A stretch of DNA of 64,000 nt, taken from Aquabacterium sp. A7-Y. GTDB taxonomy: Bacteria; Pseudomonadota; Gammaproteobacteria; Burkholderiales; Burkholderiaceae_C. The stretch is taken from positions 1-64,000 of the forward strand of contig NZ_JAPFBW010000034.1 of NCBI RefSeq assembly GCF_026153205.1, given 5' to 3'. The notes below the pieces were generated by a model, which worked only from the letters and a program-made list of their open reading frames with translations, searched no databases and was not told the origin of the DNA. The position numbers were made by a program, and so were the translations under genes. This document shows, one piece after another, positions 1 through 9,904 of the stretch (the stretch's first letter is position 1; every line of letters starts with the position of its first letter).

Positions 1-94
1 CCCCCGTCGCTGTACGGTCCGTGGCGACGCAGGGTCGTGCCATGTTCCGGCACTGACCTCGCGCGCCGTCCTTCCTTGCTTCGAGACACACACG

Positions 95-1957
95 ATGCTT
101 CGCCGCCTCACGATCAAAACCCGGCTGATCCTTGCCTTCGCCCTCATCTCGCTGATGGTGATTGCCGCCGGTACCGCCGCCTGGTTCACCTCGCGTCTGC
201 AGAACGAGTCGATGAACCGCTACAACTTCCACCTGGTGCACGGCCTGAAGGACGGCGACGAACTCTGGCGCGCCGCGCTGCATGTCAGCCGCCACGAGAA
301 GCAAGTGCTGATTGCGATGGGAGACGCATCGGCCGCCGGCGAGCACTTCAAGAAGTGGGACGCGGAACTGCACCGTGCCGCCGCCGAGGCGGAGGAATTG
401 CACCGGCGCATGCTCGACCCCACGACCCTCGACGCCATCAAGATCGTCAATGAGAGCCTGCCGGCCTACCGGGAAGCCGCCCGTCCGGTCCTCGAGAAAG
501 CCGTCGCAGGGCAGTACACGAACGTGGCCGAGGCCGAAGCGGCCCTGAAACCCGCCGAGCAACAGATGGCCCGGATCGAAGGCGCGATGGCGCAGATCAT
601 GGGCGTCGTGGACCACTACGTCGGCGTGGTCACCGACAAGTTCAATGCGCTGCACAAGGCCGTCACGATTGCCGCCGCGATCATCGTCACCGTCGCGGTG
701 GGCTTGGTGGCGCTGCTGGGCTGGCGTGTCGGTCGCTCCATCGTGCTGCCGCTGCAGGACGCCACCCGCTTTGCCGAGCAGGTCGGCGCCGGCGACCTGA
801 CCGCCACCATCGAGGTGCAGGGCCAGGACGAGGCGACCCGCCTGCAGCAGGGCCTCAACGGCATGCGCGACGCGCTGCAGAGCATGGTCTCCCGCGTGCG
901 CCAGGCCACCGACGGCATCGCCACCGCCTCCACCGAGATCGCCAGCGGCAACCAGGACCTGAGCGTGCGCACCGAGCAGACCGCCAGCAACCTGCAGCAG
1001 ACCGCTTCCTCCATGGAGCAGCTCACCGGCACCGTCAAGCAGTCCGCCGACGCCGCCCGCCAGGCCAACCAGCTGGCCTCCTCGGCCTCCAGCGTCGCTG
1101 CCCGTGGCGGCGACGTGGTCTCCCAGGTCGTCTCGACCATGGACGAGATCAACAGCTCCTCCAAGAAGATCGCCGACATCATCGGCGTGATCGACGGCAT
1201 CGCCTTCCAGACCAACATCCTGGCGCTCAACGCCGCGGTCGAAGCTGCCCGTGCCGGCGAGCAGGGCCGCGGCTTCGCGGTGGTCGCCGGCGAGGTGCGC
1301 AACCTCGCCCAGCGTTCGGCCCAGGCCGCCAAGGAGATCAAGAGCCTGATCGGCGCCAGCGTCGAGAAGGTCGAGTCCGGCTCCAAGCTGGTGCAGGACG
1401 CGGGCTCCACGATGACCGAGATCGTCGCCTCGGTGCAGCGCGTGAGCGACATCATCGGCGAGATCACCGCGGCCACCTCCGAGCAGAGCAGCGGCATCGG
1501 CCAGATCAACACCGCCGTCAACCAGCTGGATCACATGACGCAGCAGAACGCCGCGCTGGTGGAAGAGTCCGCCGCGGCCGCCACGTCGCTGAAGGACCAG
1601 GCTCGCCAGCTGGCCGAGGTGGTCGCCACCTTCAAGCTCGACGGCGCCAGCCGCATCACAGGCGCCGCCGTGGAGAAGGCCCGCCTGACGGTTGCCGCGC
1701 CGGCACGTGCCGCCGAGCCAACCCTCAGCGCCCAGCCGGTCAAGGCCGCCCCTGCCGCTGCCGCTCCCGCCGCGCCGAGCAAGTCTCAGGCAGCGCCCGC
1801 CCCGGCCGCGCCGAGCAAGCCGCAGGCGGCACCCGCCGCTGTCGTCTCCGCCGCACCGGCCGCGCCGCGCGCGCCAGCCAAGGCAGCCAGCCCCGCCCCC
1901 GTTGCGGCGCCGGCCGCTGCCGCGCCCGCCGGCGACGACGACTGGACCACCTTCTGA
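95..1957 (+). CDS. Methyl-accepting chemotaxis protein with CheR-docking tail (MCP 1)
   Basis: Membrane chemoreceptor of 620 aa that passes ligand signals to the CheA/CheW array. Visible in order: TM1 at about residues 12-32, a periplasmic four-helix-type sensor to about 185, TM2 at about 188-210, HAMP, and a methyl-accepting coiled-coil whose highly conserved tip ([20 protein letters not shown]) starts near residue 370. An Ala/Pro-rich linker of about 80 residues follows, ending in DWTTF. That ending fits the xWxxF pentapeptide that tethers CheR/CheB in long receptors. The ligand is unknown. It opens the visible chemotaxis cluster and ends at a strong terminator. The ribosome site is weak, but the TM1-proximal ATG is the natural start. 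Confidence 0.93.
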   Translation: MLRRLTIKTRLILAFALISLMVIAAGTAAWFTSRLQNESMNRYNFHLVHGLKDGDELWRAALHVSRHEKQVLIAMGDASAAGEHFKKWDAELHRAAAEAEELHRRMLDPTTLDAIKIVNESLPAYREAARPVLEKAVAGQYTNVAEAEAALKPAEQQMARIEGAMAQIMGVVDHYVGVVTDKFNALHKAVTIAAAIIVTVAVGLVALLGWRVGRSIVLPLQDATRFAEQVGAGDLTATIEVQGQDEATRLQQGLNGMRDALQSMVSRVRQATDGIATASTEIASGNQDLSVRTEQTASNLQQTASSMEQLTGTVKQSADAARQANQLASSASSVAARGGDVVSQVVSTMDEINSSSKKIADIIGVIDGIAFQTNILALNAAVEAARAGEQGRGFAVVAGEVRNLAQRSAQAAKEIKSLIGASVEKVESGSKLVQDAGSTMTEIVASVQRVSDIIGEITAATSEQSSGIGQINTAVNQLDHMTQQNAALVEESAAAATSLKDQARQLAEVVATFKLDGASRITGAAVEKARLTVAAPARAAEPTLSAQPVKAAPAAAAPAAPSKSQAAPAPAAPSKPQAAPAAVVSAAPAAPRAPAKAASPAPVAAPAAAAPAGDDDWTTF

Positions 1958-1981
1958 GGCCTCGCCCTCACCCCAATCCCG

Positions 1982-2008
1982 ACGCCCGCCTCGTGCGGGC
2001 GTTTTTCT
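1982..2008 (+). terminator. Rho-independent terminator after MCP 1
   Basis: A perfect 8-bp stem (ACGCCCGC, 1982-1989, with GCGGGCGT, 1995-2002) around a 5-nt loop is followed by a T run at 2002-2006. It lies 25 bp after the MCP 1 stop, so the next receptor needs its own promoter. Confidence 0.85.
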
Positions 2009-2103
2009 TGGCGGCCGGCGGCATGGCGCGGGTTCTCGCCGAAAACTGCACACATTCCGCCACCGTGTCGCCGGCCTCCGTGTCAACCCGGAGCCCCCAA
2101 CAC

Positions 2104-2131
2104 TCAAGTTGCGGCCGGAAGACCCCGATAT
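2104..2131 (+). promoter_or_regulatory. Candidate flagellar sigma-28 (FliA) promoter for MCP 2
   Basis: TCAA at 2104-2107, a 16-bp spacer, then CCCGATAT at 2124-2131, close to the FliA consensus (TAAA and GCCGATAA). It sits about 100 bp before the MCP 2 start. The spacing is identical to the better-matching site before cheW, which supports it despite two -10 mismatches. Confidence 0.55.
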
Positions 2132-2231
2132 TCACGACATGCGCCGTGGCTGCGCTACAGAAAATTCCTGCTCCAGAAGAGGGCCCGCAGTGCCCTCCCG
2201 GCGTGGCCGCGTACCACAAAAAGGAGACACC

Positions 2232-3809
2232 ATGGACTTCATCGCGCGCTTCAACCGCACCCGCATCTCCACCCGGCTGGCCGTGGCCCTCGGGCTGTTG
2301 ATGGCCCTGATGGTCGGCATCAGCGGCTACAGCGTGAAGAAGTTGTTCGACACCACCTCGGTGCTGGACCGCCTCGCCAAGCAGGAATGGAAGCTGATGC
2401 AGGAAACCGGCGCCTGGAAAGCCCTGGTCGAGCTGAACGTCTTCCGTGTCGCCACCCATTCGCGCCTGGGCACCGGCGAATACCCGGACCTGCTGATGAA
2501 GGACTACCAGGCGGCGGTCACCCAGATCGAGAAGCGGCAGAAGGTCATCGCCGCGGCGCTGGTGACCGAAGAGATGCGCAGCCAGTATCAGCAGGTCGAC
2601 CAGCTGCGCAAGCAGATCGAGGCGATGCAGCCACGCATCAAGGAATTTCGCGACCAGGGCGACTACGTGGCGCTTGAAGGCCTGCTCAACGGCGACTTCG
2701 AGAAGGCCCGCGTCGCCTACCTCGGCGGTATCGACAAGCTGCAGAGCCTGGCGCTGCACCGCGCCGAGACCGCCTCCGCGCAGGCGCAGAGCGAGACCCG
2801 CACGGCCGCCTTCATCACGCTGCTGCTGGTGGCCGCCAGCCTGGGTTTCGCCACCGTCTTCGGCTGGTGGATGAGCGGCTCGATCTCGCGCCCGATCCGC
2901 GGCGTGGTCGCGCAGGCCCGGGCCATCGCCGGCGGCGACCTCTCGCATGCACTGGAGGTCAACACCGGCGGCGAGGCAGGCGAGCTGCAGCAGGCCCTGG
3001 TGGACATGCAGGAAGCGCTGCGCGCCATGGTGAGCCAGGTGCGCACCGCCACCGACAGCATCAGCACCGCCAGCTCCGAGATCGCCAGCGGCAACCAGGA
3101 CCTCTCGGCACGCACCGAGCAGGCCGCCAGCAACCTGCAGCAGACCGCCTCCTCGATGGAGCAGCTCACCGACACCGTCAACCACAGCGCCGAGAGCGCG
3201 CAGCAGGCTTCGCAGCTGGCCAGCTCCGCCAGCTCGGCGGCGCAGCGCGGCGGCGCCGTGGTCTCCCGGGTGGTCGCAACGATGGACGACATCACGACCG
3301 CCTCGAAGAAGATCGCCGACATCATCGGCGTGATCGACGCCATCGCCTTCCAGACCAACATCCTGGCGCTCAATGCCGCCGTGGAATCGGCCCGCGCCGG
3401 CGAACACGGCCGCGGCTTCGCGGTGGTGGCTGCCGAGGTGCGCAACCTGGCGCAGCGCTCGGCGCAGGCCGCCAAGGAGATCAAGACGCTGATCGGCACC
3501 TCGGTCGAGAAGGTCGAGGGCGGCACCCGCCTGGTGGCCGACGCCGGCACCACGATGAACGAGATCGTCGCGGCCGTACAGCGGGTCACCGACATGATCG
3601 GCGACATCGCCGCTTCTGCACGCGAGCAGAGCTCGGGCATCGGCCAGGTCAACACGGCGGTGTCCCAGCTGGACCACATGACCCAACAGAACGCGGCGCT
3701 GGTGGAAGAGTCCGCCGCGGCCGCGCAGAGCCTCAAGGACCAGGCCCAGAGGCTGGCCTCGGTCGTGGCGCAGTTCCGCCTCGACGCAGCGGATCCGGCG
3801 CTGGTCTGA
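2232..3809 (+). CDS. Methyl-accepting chemotaxis protein (MCP 2)
   Basis: Chemoreceptor of 525 aa. TM1 is at about residues 16-36, TM2 at about 190-213, then HAMP and a signalling hairpin with its tip near residue 362. The ATG at 2232 follows an AAGGAG ribosome site at 2221-2226. The open frame extends far upstream, but that part is a proline/arginine-rich shadow of MCP 1. The sensor differs from MCP 1 while the cytoplasmic half is nearly the same, so the ligand probably differs and the output is shared. There is no C-terminal pentapeptide, so it probably depends on MCP 1 for adaptation enzymes. One tip residue differs (AAVESARAG rather than AAVEAARAG). Confidence 0.93.
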   Translation: MDFIARFNRTRISTRLAVALGLLMALMVGISGYSVKKLFDTTSVLDRLAKQEWKLMQETGAWKALVELNVFRVATHSRLGTGEYPDLLMKDYQAAVTQIEKRQKVIAAALVTEEMRSQYQQVDQLRKQIEAMQPRIKEFRDQGDYVALEGLLNGDFEKARVAYLGGIDKLQSLALHRAETASAQAQSETRTAAFITLLLVAASLGFATVFGWWMSGSISRPIRGVVAQARAIAGGDLSHALEVNTGGEAGELQQALVDMQEALRAMVSQVRTATDSISTASSEIASGNQDLSARTEQAASNLQQTASSMEQLTDTVNHSAESAQQASQLASSASSAAQRGGAVVSRVVATMDDITTASKKIADIIGVIDAIAFQTNILALNAAVESARAGEHGRGFAVVAAEVRNLAQRSAQAAKEIKTLIGTSVEKVEGGTRLVADAGTTMNEIVAAVQRVTDMIGDIAASAREQSSGIGQVNTAVSQLDHMTQQNAALVEESAAAAQSLKDQAQRLASVVAQFRLDAADPALV

Positions 3810-3817
3810 CCCGGGGC

Positions 3818-3845
3818 TCAAGTGCCGGCACTCGAGTGCCGATAA
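3818..3845 (+). promoter_or_regulatory. Candidate FliA (sigma-28) promoter for cheW-MCP 3
   Basis: TCAA at 3818-3821, a 16-bp spacer and a perfect GCCGATAA at 3838-3845, 9 bp after the MCP 2 stop. It predicts a transcript starting near 3853, which argues for the cheW ATG at 3925 rather than an in-frame GTG at 3856 that would be almost leaderless. Confidence 0.72.
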
Positions 3846-3924
3846 ATACATCGTTGTGTCGCGCCGCCCTGTCGCCGCGCGACGCGTTTCCTCCACCGAC
3901 GAACCATTCCCGCAGCAACGCATC

Positions 3925-4401
3925 ATGGGCGCCACCGAAGGCTTCAACGAAACGGCTCTCCGGCCACGCGAGTACCTGACCTTCCGCCTCGGCAACGAGG
4001 AATACGGCATTGACATCCTGAAGGTCCAGGAGATCCGCTCCTACGAACCCCCGACCCGCATCGCCAACGCACCTTCACACGTGAAGGGTGTCGTCAACCT
4101 GCGCGGCGTGATCGTGCCCATCGTGGACCTGCGCCTGCGTCTGAACACGCCCGACTGTGAATACAGCGCCTTCACCGTCGTCATCGTGCTGCACGTGGCC
4201 GACCGGGTCGTGGGTGTGGTGGTCGACGGCGTCAGCGACGTGCTGGAGATCGCCCCCGACAGCGTGCGCGAGGCGCCCGAGATCGGCTCGGCCGTCGACT
4301 CGGCCTGCATCACCGGCCTGGCGCAGGTCGGCGAACGCATGCTGATCCTGCTGGACATCGAACAGCTGATGACCGACCCCTCGATGGGTCTGGTCGACTG
4401 A
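3925..4401 (+). CDS. cheW: Chemotaxis coupling protein CheW
   Basis: Cytoplasmic adaptor linking receptors to CheA, 158 aa, which is normal for the family. A single CheW SH3-like domain is visible: [20 protein letters not shown] near the start, then [18 protein letters not shown], and a C-terminal [20 protein letters not shown]. The ATG at 3925 is preferred because the FliA -10 lies only 80 bp upstream; no clear Shine-Dalgarno is visible. MCP 3 follows after 16 bp, so the two are probably cotranscribed. Confidence 0.95.
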   Translation: MGATEGFNETALRPREYLTFRLGNEEYGIDILKVQEIRSYEPPTRIANAPSHVKGVVNLRGVIVPIVDLRLRLNTPDCEYSAFTVVIVLHVADRVVGVVVDGVSDVLEIAPDSVREAPEIGSAVDSACITGLAQVGERMLILLDIEQLMTDPSMGLVD

Positions 4402-4417
4402 GCAAGGAGAGACACCC

Positions 4418-5977
4418 ATGCAAGTCATGAACCTGATGCGCAGCTTCACCATACGCACCCGCATGGTGGGCGCCATCCTGGTCGTTCTGGTGCTGCTGGC
4501 ACTGGTCGGCGGCGCCGGCCTGCTGGGCATGTACCGCCTGCAGGCCCTCAGCAAGGACTTCATCCAGGGCTCGGCCGGCAAGAGCCAGGCCCTGACCGCC
4601 CTGCGCGAGTCGATGGGCATGCTGCGCCGGTACGAGAAGGACATGATCATCAACTACGAGAACCCGGAGAAGGTCAAGTCCGCCAAGGCTGCGTGGGAGA
4701 AGAGCTATGCCGACGTCCAGGCCCCGCTGAAGCGGGTCGCCGGGGACCGCTCAGGCATCGAGAGGTCGCTGGCCGAGTACCACAAGCGTTTCCTGAACAT
4801 CACGGTCCAGCTCGAAGGCAGCGCCTACGATTCCGCGACCACGGTGAACAAGGTGGCCGTGGCTGCGTATGCCGCCTTCGACGAGGCCGACAACCAGCTC
4901 GACCTGGTCGAACAGATGATCCATGCCGAAGGCAGCGCCGCCGAGGAGGAGAACCGGGCCGCCATGCAGAGCACCGTCGTGCTGTTCGGCGTGGCGGTGC
5001 TGATCGCCACCGTGGTGGTGGTGCCGCTGACCCTGCTCAACATGCACAGCATCTGCCGGCCGATCGGTCAGGCCCGCGAGCTGGCCGACGCGATCGCCCG
5101 CGGCGACCTGACTGGGCTGGTCCGCGTCGAGGGGCGTGACGAGGCAGCCGGCCTGCTGCAGTCGCTGGTGCAGATGCAGTCGGCGCTGCGCTCCATCGTC
5201 GAGAAGGTGCACCTGTCGAGTGAAAACATCACCACCGCATCGAGCGAGATCGCCAGCGGCAACCACGATCTCTCGGCCCGTACCGAGCAGACCGCCAGCA
5301 ATCTGCAGCAGACCGCGGCCTCGATGGAGCAGCTCACCGGCACCGTCAAGCAGTCCGCCGACGCCGCCCGCCAGGCCAACCAGCTCGCGGCCTCGGCCAG
5401 CGAGGTGGCGGCCAAGGGCGGCAGCGTGGTGTCCGAAGTGGTCGCGACGATGGACGAGATCAACACCTCGTCGAAAAAGATCGCCGACATCATCGGCGTG
5501 ATCGACGCCATCGCCTTCCAGACCAACATCCTGGCGCTCAATGCCGCCGTGGAAGCGGCGCGTGCCGGCGAGCAGGGGCGCGGTTTCGCGGTGGTCGCCG
5601 GCGAGGTACGCAGTCTGGCCCAGCGTTCGGCCCAGGCCGCCAAGGAGATCAAGAGCCTGATCGGCGCCAGCGTCGAGAAGGTCGAGTCCGGCTCCAAGCT
5701 GGTGCAGACCGCCGGCACCACGATGAAGGACATCGTCGGCTCGGTGCAGCGCGTGACCGACATCATCGCCGAGATCACCGCCGCCACCGCGGAGCAGAAC
5801 GACGGCATCGGCCAGGTCAACCAGGCCGTCTCGCACCTCGACGAGATGACCCAGCAGAACGCGGCGCTGGTGGAGCAGTCGGCCGCCGCCGCCGAGAGCC
5901 TCAAGGACCAGGCGGTGCGCCTCGCCGACGTGGTGAGCGCCTTCAAGATCGAAATGTCTACGACATTGGCGCACTGA
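4418..5977 (+). CDS. Methyl-accepting chemotaxis protein (MCP 3)
   Basis: Chemoreceptor of 519 aa with an AAGGAG ribosome site at 4404-4409. TM1 is at about residues 16-38 and the periplasmic sensor spans about 40-180, with a [16 protein letters not shown] stretch typical of four-helix-bundle sensors. TM2 is at about 184-208, followed by HAMP and a signalling tip near residue 356. The cytoplasmic half is nearly identical to MCP 1, including the segment after the tip ([20 protein letters not shown]). There is no docking pentapeptide. Transcription ends at a strong terminator 23 bp downstream. Confidence 0.93.
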   Translation: MQVMNLMRSFTIRTRMVGAILVVLVLLALVGGAGLLGMYRLQALSKDFIQGSAGKSQALTALRESMGMLRRYEKDMIINYENPEKVKSAKAAWEKSYADVQAPLKRVAGDRSGIERSLAEYHKRFLNITVQLEGSAYDSATTVNKVAVAAYAAFDEADNQLDLVEQMIHAEGSAAEEENRAAMQSTVVLFGVAVLIATVVVVPLTLLNMHSICRPIGQARELADAIARGDLTGLVRVEGRDEAAGLLQSLVQMQSALRSIVEKVHLSSENITTASSEIASGNHDLSARTEQTASNLQQTAASMEQLTGTVKQSADAARQANQLAASASEVAAKGGSVVSEVVATMDEINTSSKKIADIIGVIDAIAFQTNILALNAAVEAARAGEQGRGFAVVAGEVRSLAQRSAQAAKEIKSLIGASVEKVESGSKLVQTAGTTMKDIVGSVQRVTDIIAEITAATAEQNDGIGQVNQAVSHLDEMTQQNAALVEQSAAAAESLKDQAVRLADVVSAFKIEMSTTLAH

Positions 5978-5999
5978 TGGCTTGACGGTGTCGATGCAG

Positions 6000-6034
6000 A
6001 ACAGGACCGGAAATCCGGTCCTGTTGCTTCTTTC
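6000..6034 (+). terminator. Rho-independent terminator after MCP 3
   Basis: Perfect 12-bp inverted repeat AACAGGACCGGA (6000-6011) and TCCGGTCCTGTT (6014-6025), followed by GCTTCTTTC. It closes the cheW-MCP 3 transcript. Confidence 0.85.
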
Positions 6035-6269
6035 AGCCCCGCCAAGCAGCGAAACAATCCAGGCACGAGTGAGCGGTCGCCTTGGCCGCAAGCGGCCTCG
6101 GCTTGTGTGCGGAATGTCCGCGTCCACCCGAATTTGGGGATGGCGCCCTGCCTCGCGGCACCGATAATTCCGCCCAGACCGTCGCGACCTCGTGCCGCCT
6201 GTCACGGCTGCCGCCCCTCCTGGAGGCGGGTCGGGCGTCCGGCGGCACATCGCCACAGGAGCGTTTCAG

Positions 6270-7022
6270 ATGGACAGGGAGAACCGAATCCGCCCCCTTC
6301 GCGGCCCTTGGGGCGTGTGTGCCACTTTCGCGGCGGCCGCGCTCGCGGCCTTCGCCGCGCTGCCGGCCAGCGCCGCCGGCCTGCCGGCCGTGGCCACCGA
6401 GGACCCGGGCCGCGTCGCCGCCGGCGGCTGCCAGGTGGAAGGCTGGTACCAGCACGCCAGCGGCGCCAACGCCCTCCTGTCGAACCCGGCCTGCAGCGAG
6501 ACCGCCGCGCCGCGTCTGGGGGGCAACCTCACCGCGCTGCAGCGCTCCAAGGAAGGCAATTGGGGCCTGGGCGCCGCCGCCAAGATCTCCGACGCCGCCT
6601 GGCGTTACGGCCCTGCGCGCTGGGGCCTGAAGGTCTCGACCTACACCCAGCGGCTGGCCGAGATGAGCCGCTTCGAACTCGACAACGCCACGGTGCTCGG
6701 CCTGGCCACCTTCACGCTGCCGTCCGACATGAGCCTGCGCCTGAACTTCGGTCCGCGCTACCACACCCCCACCGGCCAGACCTCCACCTTGCTGAACGCC
6801 GCCGTGCTCTGGGCCCTCGACGATCGCCTCTCGCTGGCCGGCGAGATGCAGAGCTCCGACCGGGCCAGCACCGTGCAATCGCTCGGCACCAACTGGTGGC
6901 TGGTGCCCGGCCGGCTGGGCATGAAACTCAGCGCGGGCCGCACCATCGGCGCGCCGGACTCGACCACCTATTCCTTCCAGCTCAACTGGCACCTGCTGGA
7001 CCGCAGTCCGGCACGCCGCTGA
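6270..7022 (+). CDS. Exported outer-membrane-like protein of unknown function
   Basis: Protein of 250 aa that I cannot assign to a named family. The ATG at 6270 has AGGAG at 6257-6261. After a basic N-terminus comes a hydrophobic Ala-rich stretch (about residues 16-35) ending in a signal-peptidase-like site. The mature part has many alternating aromatic/polar segments (for example LRLNFGPRYHTPTGQT, WWLVPGRLGMKLSAGR) and ends in YSFQLNWHLL, which resembles strands of a small outer-membrane beta-barrel. Two cysteines near the mature N-terminus (GGCQVEG and NPACSET) could pair. It lies inside the chemotaxis cluster; whether it is functionally tied to it is unknown. Confidence 0.7.
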   Translation: MDRENRIRPLRGPWGVCATFAAAALAAFAALPASAAGLPAVATEDPGRVAAGGCQVEGWYQHASGANALLSNPACSETAAPRLGGNLTALQRSKEGNWGLGAAAKISDAAWRYGPARWGLKVSTYTQRLAEMSRFELDNATVLGLATFTLPSDMSLRLNFGPRYHTPTGQTSTLLNAAVLWALDDRLSLAGEMQSSDRASTVQSLGTNWWLVPGRLGMKLSAGRTIGAPDSTTYSFQLNWHLLDRSPARR

Positions 7023-7091
7023 CACTCGCCCCGTGGCGGCCTTGCGCCGCCCCTGTCCTGCGGGCCGTGAACCGGCTCTCGACGGTTCTCC

Positions 7092-7118
7092 TCAAGCCGA
7101 GCTTCAAGCTGCCGATAA
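7092..7118 (+). promoter_or_regulatory. Candidate FliA (sigma-28) promoter for cheR-cheD-cheB
   Basis: TCAA at 7092-7095, a 15-bp spacer and a perfect GCCGATAA at 7111-7118, 63 bp before the cheR ATG. This places the adaptation enzymes under the same flagellar sigma factor as cheW. Confidence 0.72.
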
Positions 7119-7181
7119 GCAGTAAGCAGCGCAAGCAGTACCCACTGCTTCGGCTTTGTTGGACCCCTACCCGTCGACTTC

Positions 7182-8060
7182 ATGAGCGCCGTTCTGCCCT
7201 CCCCCCTCGCGCCGCAGACCTCCGTGCCACCCGTCGCCGAGCGGAACCAGGAATTCAGCTTCGACAAAGCCGACTTCGAGCGGGTGCGCCAGCTCATCTA
7301 CCAGCGCGCCGGCATCAGCCTGCACGCCGGCAAGCAGGCCATGGTCTACAGCCGCCTGTCGCGCCGGCTGCGCGAGACCGGGTACCGCTCCTTCGCGGAC
7401 TACCTGCAGTGGCTGGAGCGCGCCTCCGGTGCCCAGGGCGAAGCGGAGTGGCAGGAGTTCATCAACTGCCTGACCACCAACCTGACGGCTTTTTTCCGTG
7501 AAGACCACCATTTCCGCCTGCTCGCCGAGGAACTGAAAAAACACGGTGCGACCCGGCCCCTGCGCATCTGGTGCAACGCCGCCTCGACCGGCGAGGAGCC
7601 TTATTCGATCGCGATGACGGTGGCCGATACGCTGGGCCCGCGAGCGCCCGTCAAGATCCTTGCCAGCGACATCGACACCAAGGTGCTAGCGACCGCCAGC
7701 CGCGGCGTCTACGGCGACGATGCACGCGGCCTGTCGCCGGAGCTGCTGAAGCGCCATTTCCTGCGCGGCACCGGCCGCAACACCGGCGCCATCCGCATCA
7801 AGCCCGAGCTGGCCGCGATGATCGACTTCCGCACCTTCAATCTGATGAACACGAGCTGGTCGCTGGGCGAGGCCTTCGACATCGTGTTCTGCCGCAACGT
7901 GATGATCTATTTCGACGCCGAGACCCAGCGCCGCGTGCTCGAGCGCATCCACGCGGCGATGAAACCCCACGGGCTGCTGTTCGTCGGCCATTCGGAGAAC
8001 TTCACCGATGCCCGGGATCTGTTCCAGCTGCGCGGCAAGACCGTCTACCAGCGCGCGTGA
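7182..8060 (+). CDS. cheR: Chemotaxis protein methyltransferase CheR
   Basis: S-adenosylmethionine-dependent methyltransferase that adds methyl groups to receptor glutamates, 292 aa. An N-terminal all-alpha CheR_N domain (about residues 25-95) precedes the catalytic domain, which has the SAM-binding stretch WCNAASTGEEPYSIAM near residues 129-144 and the conserved FDIVFCRNVMIYFD near 227-240. The C-terminus (LFVGHSENF) is typical. It probably works with the DWTTF tail of MCP 1. It is first of a cheR-cheD-cheB run. Confidence 0.97.
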   Translation: MSAVLPSPLAPQTSVPPVAERNQEFSFDKADFERVRQLIYQRAGISLHAGKQAMVYSRLSRRLRETGYRSFADYLQWLERASGAQGEAEWQEFINCLTTNLTAFFREDHHFRLLAEELKKHGATRPLRIWCNAASTGEEPYSIAMTVADTLGPRAPVKILASDIDTKVLATASRGVYGDDARGLSPELLKRHFLRGTGRNTGAIRIKPELAAMIDFRTFNLMNTSWSLGEAFDIVFCRNVMIYFDAETQRRVLERIHAAMKPHGLLFVGHSENFTDARDLFQLRGKTVYQRA

Positions 8061-8134
8061 GCCTTTGCACGCCGGCTCCCTGCTCCGAGCAACTCCCCAT
8101 CAAGTGAACCCGCGCCCAGGACGATAAGACCACC

Positions 8135-8812
8135 ATGGCCGACAGCGCATTCCAGAAAACCTCGGGCTTCAGCGGCAACGCGGGGGCACCATCCACCACG
8201 CGGCTGGAGAAGCTCAAAGCCCAGTCGCGCAAACCCGGGGAAGCTTCGTTCTTCTTCTACGACGCCCATTTCAAGACCGATGCGGTCAAGGTCCTGCCCG
8301 GCGAGTACTTCGTGCATGACCAGGACCTGGTGATCCTCACCACCCTGGGCTCGTGCATCGCCGCCTGCCTGTGGGACCGCACCGCCCGCGTCGGCGGCAT
8401 GAACCATTTCATGCTGCCCGACGGCGGCGGCGCACAGGACTGCGGGCGTTACGGCTCCTACGCGATGGAGCTCCTGATCAACGAGCTGATGAAACGCGGC
8501 GCCGCGCGCTCCACGCTGGAGGCCAAGGTGTTCGGCGGCGGGCAGGTCATCAGCGGCATGAACTCCATCAACGTCGGCCAGCGCAACACCGACTTCGTGA
8601 TGAACTACCTGAAGACGGAGCACATCCCGGTCGTCTCCAAGGACGTGCTGGAGGTCTATCCGCGCAAGGTCTGCTTTTTCCCCCACAGCGGCAAGGCGAT
8701 GGTCAAGCGCCTGGCGCCGACCAACCCGGACGCATTGATCGCGCAGGACCGCGCCGCCGGTCAGCGTATCGTGCCGCCGTCCAGCGGCGCCGGCTCCATC
8801 GACCTGTTCTGA
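8135..8812 (+). CDS. cheD: Chemoreceptor glutamine deamidase CheD
   Basis: Cytoplasmic enzyme that converts receptor glutamines to methylatable glutamates, 225 aa. The catalytic cysteine (C74 in [11 protein letters not shown]) and histidine (H91 in GGMNHFMLP) are both present, and [19 protein letters not shown] follows, as in the family. The N-terminal 40 residues are a non-conserved polar extension. It sits between cheR and cheB (11 bp before cheB), so the three adaptation enzymes are probably made together. Confidence 0.96.
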   Translation: MADSAFQKTSGFSGNAGAPSTTRLEKLKAQSRKPGEASFFFYDAHFKTDAVKVLPGEYFVHDQDLVILTTLGSCIAACLWDRTARVGGMNHFMLPDGGGAQDCGRYGSYAMELLINELMKRGAARSTLEAKVFGGGQVISGMNSINVGQRNTDFVMNYLKTEHIPVVSKDVLEVYPRKVCFFPHSGKAMVKRLAPTNPDALIAQDRAAGQRIVPPSSGAGSIDLF

Positions 8813-8823
8813 GAGGCCCGACC

Positions 8824-9900
8824 ATGACCAAGATCCGAGCCGTGGTGGTCGACGATTCGGCCCTGGTGCGCAGCCTGCTCACCGAAATCATCAATCGTCA
8901 GCCCGACATGGAGTGCATCGGCGCGGCCAGCGACCCGTATGTCGCCCGCGAGATGATCCGCAACCTCAATCCCGACGTGATCACCCTGGATGTCGAGATG
9001 CCGCGCATGGACGGCATCGACTTCCTGTCCAAGCTGATGCGGCTGCGGCCCATGCCGGTGGTGATGGTGTCGACCCTGACCGAGCGCGGCGCCGACGTGA
9101 CGCTGCGCGCTCTGGAGCTGGGCGCGATCGACTTCGTCGCCAAGCCCAAGATCGGCATCTCCAACGGGCTGCAGCAGCTGGCCCAGGAAATCACCGACAA
9201 GATCCGCATCGCCGCCAAGGCGCAGGTGCGCAAGCTTCAGCTGCCGGCCGCGGGCGACAGCCGCCCGGCGGCTGCGACGGTGCACAACATCGGCCGCCTG
9301 TCGACCGAGAAGATCATCTTCATCGGCGCGTCCACCGGCGGCACCGAGGCCACCCGCGAGGTGCTGGTCAACCTGCCGGCCGACGCCCCGGCGGTGGTCA
9401 TCACTCAGCACATGCCCCCGGGCTTCACGCGCAGCTATGCGACCCGCCTCGACGGACTGTGCAAGATCGCGGTCAAGGAGGCGACCGACGGCGAGCGGGT
9501 GCTGCCCGGCCACGCCTACATCGCGCCGGGCGGGCACCACCTGAGCATCGAACGCAGCGGCGCCAACTACATCGCCCGCGTGCTGGACGGCGAGCCGGTG
9601 AACCGCCACAAGCCCTCGGTGGAGGTGCTGTTCAAGTCGGCGGCGCGGGTGGTCGGGCCGAACGCGATCGGCATCATGCTGACCGGCATGGGCGCGGACG
9701 GCGCCAGGGCCATGAAGGAAATGCGCGACGCCGGTGCCTACAACTACGCGCAGGACGAAGCCAGCTGCGTGGTCTTCGGCATGCCGCGCGAAGCGATCCA
9801 GGCGGGCGCCGCCCACGAGGTCCTGCCGCTCACGCAGATTGCGCCCCAGCTCATCGAGCGGCTGCGCAGCACTTCGGGCCTGAGCCTCAACCGCGTGTAA
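8824..9900 (+). CDS. cheB: Protein-glutamate methylesterase/response regulator CheB
   Basis: Removes receptor methyl groups when phosphorylated by CheA; 358 aa. The N-terminal receiver has acidic D10/D11 and phospho-acceptor D56 ([12 protein letters not shown]). The C-terminal methylesterase has the triad S170 (GASTGG), H196 (QHMPPG) and D292 (MGADGA), all offset by six from the well-studied enterobacterial enzyme. The ATG at 8824 follows GAGAGGCC; the open frame extends upstream through cheD but that part is shadow. It is the last gene of the cheR-cheD-cheB operon and converges on a receiver gene 4 bp away. Confidence 0.97.
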   Translation: MTKIRAVVVDDSALVRSLLTEIINRQPDMECIGAASDPYVAREMIRNLNPDVITLDVEMPRMDGIDFLSKLMRLRPMPVVMVSTLTERGADVTLRALELGAIDFVAKPKIGISNGLQQLAQEITDKIRIAAKAQVRKLQLPAAGDSRPAAATVHNIGRLSTEKIIFIGASTGGTEATREVLVNLPADAPAVVITQHMPPGFTRSYATRLDGLCKIAVKEATDGERVLPGHAYIAPGGHHLSIERSGANYIARVLDGEPVNRHKPSVEVLFKSAARVVGPNAIGIMLTGMGADGARAMKEMRDAGAYNYAQDEASCVVFGMPREAIQAGAAHEVLPLTQIAPQLIERLRSTSGLSLNRV

Positions 9901-9904
9901 GGGC

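Noticed and set aside
1968-4016. A 682-aa minus-strand open frame opposite MCP 2
   Set aside because: It is antisense to a clear chemoreceptor with its own ribosome site and FliA promoter. High GC makes long antisense frames common, and the translation is His/Gly/Arg-rich with no domain.
6160-6167. ACCGATAA before the outer-membrane-like gene, resembling a FliA -10
   Set aside because: No TCAA or TAAA lies 15-16 bp upstream, unlike the three accepted sites.
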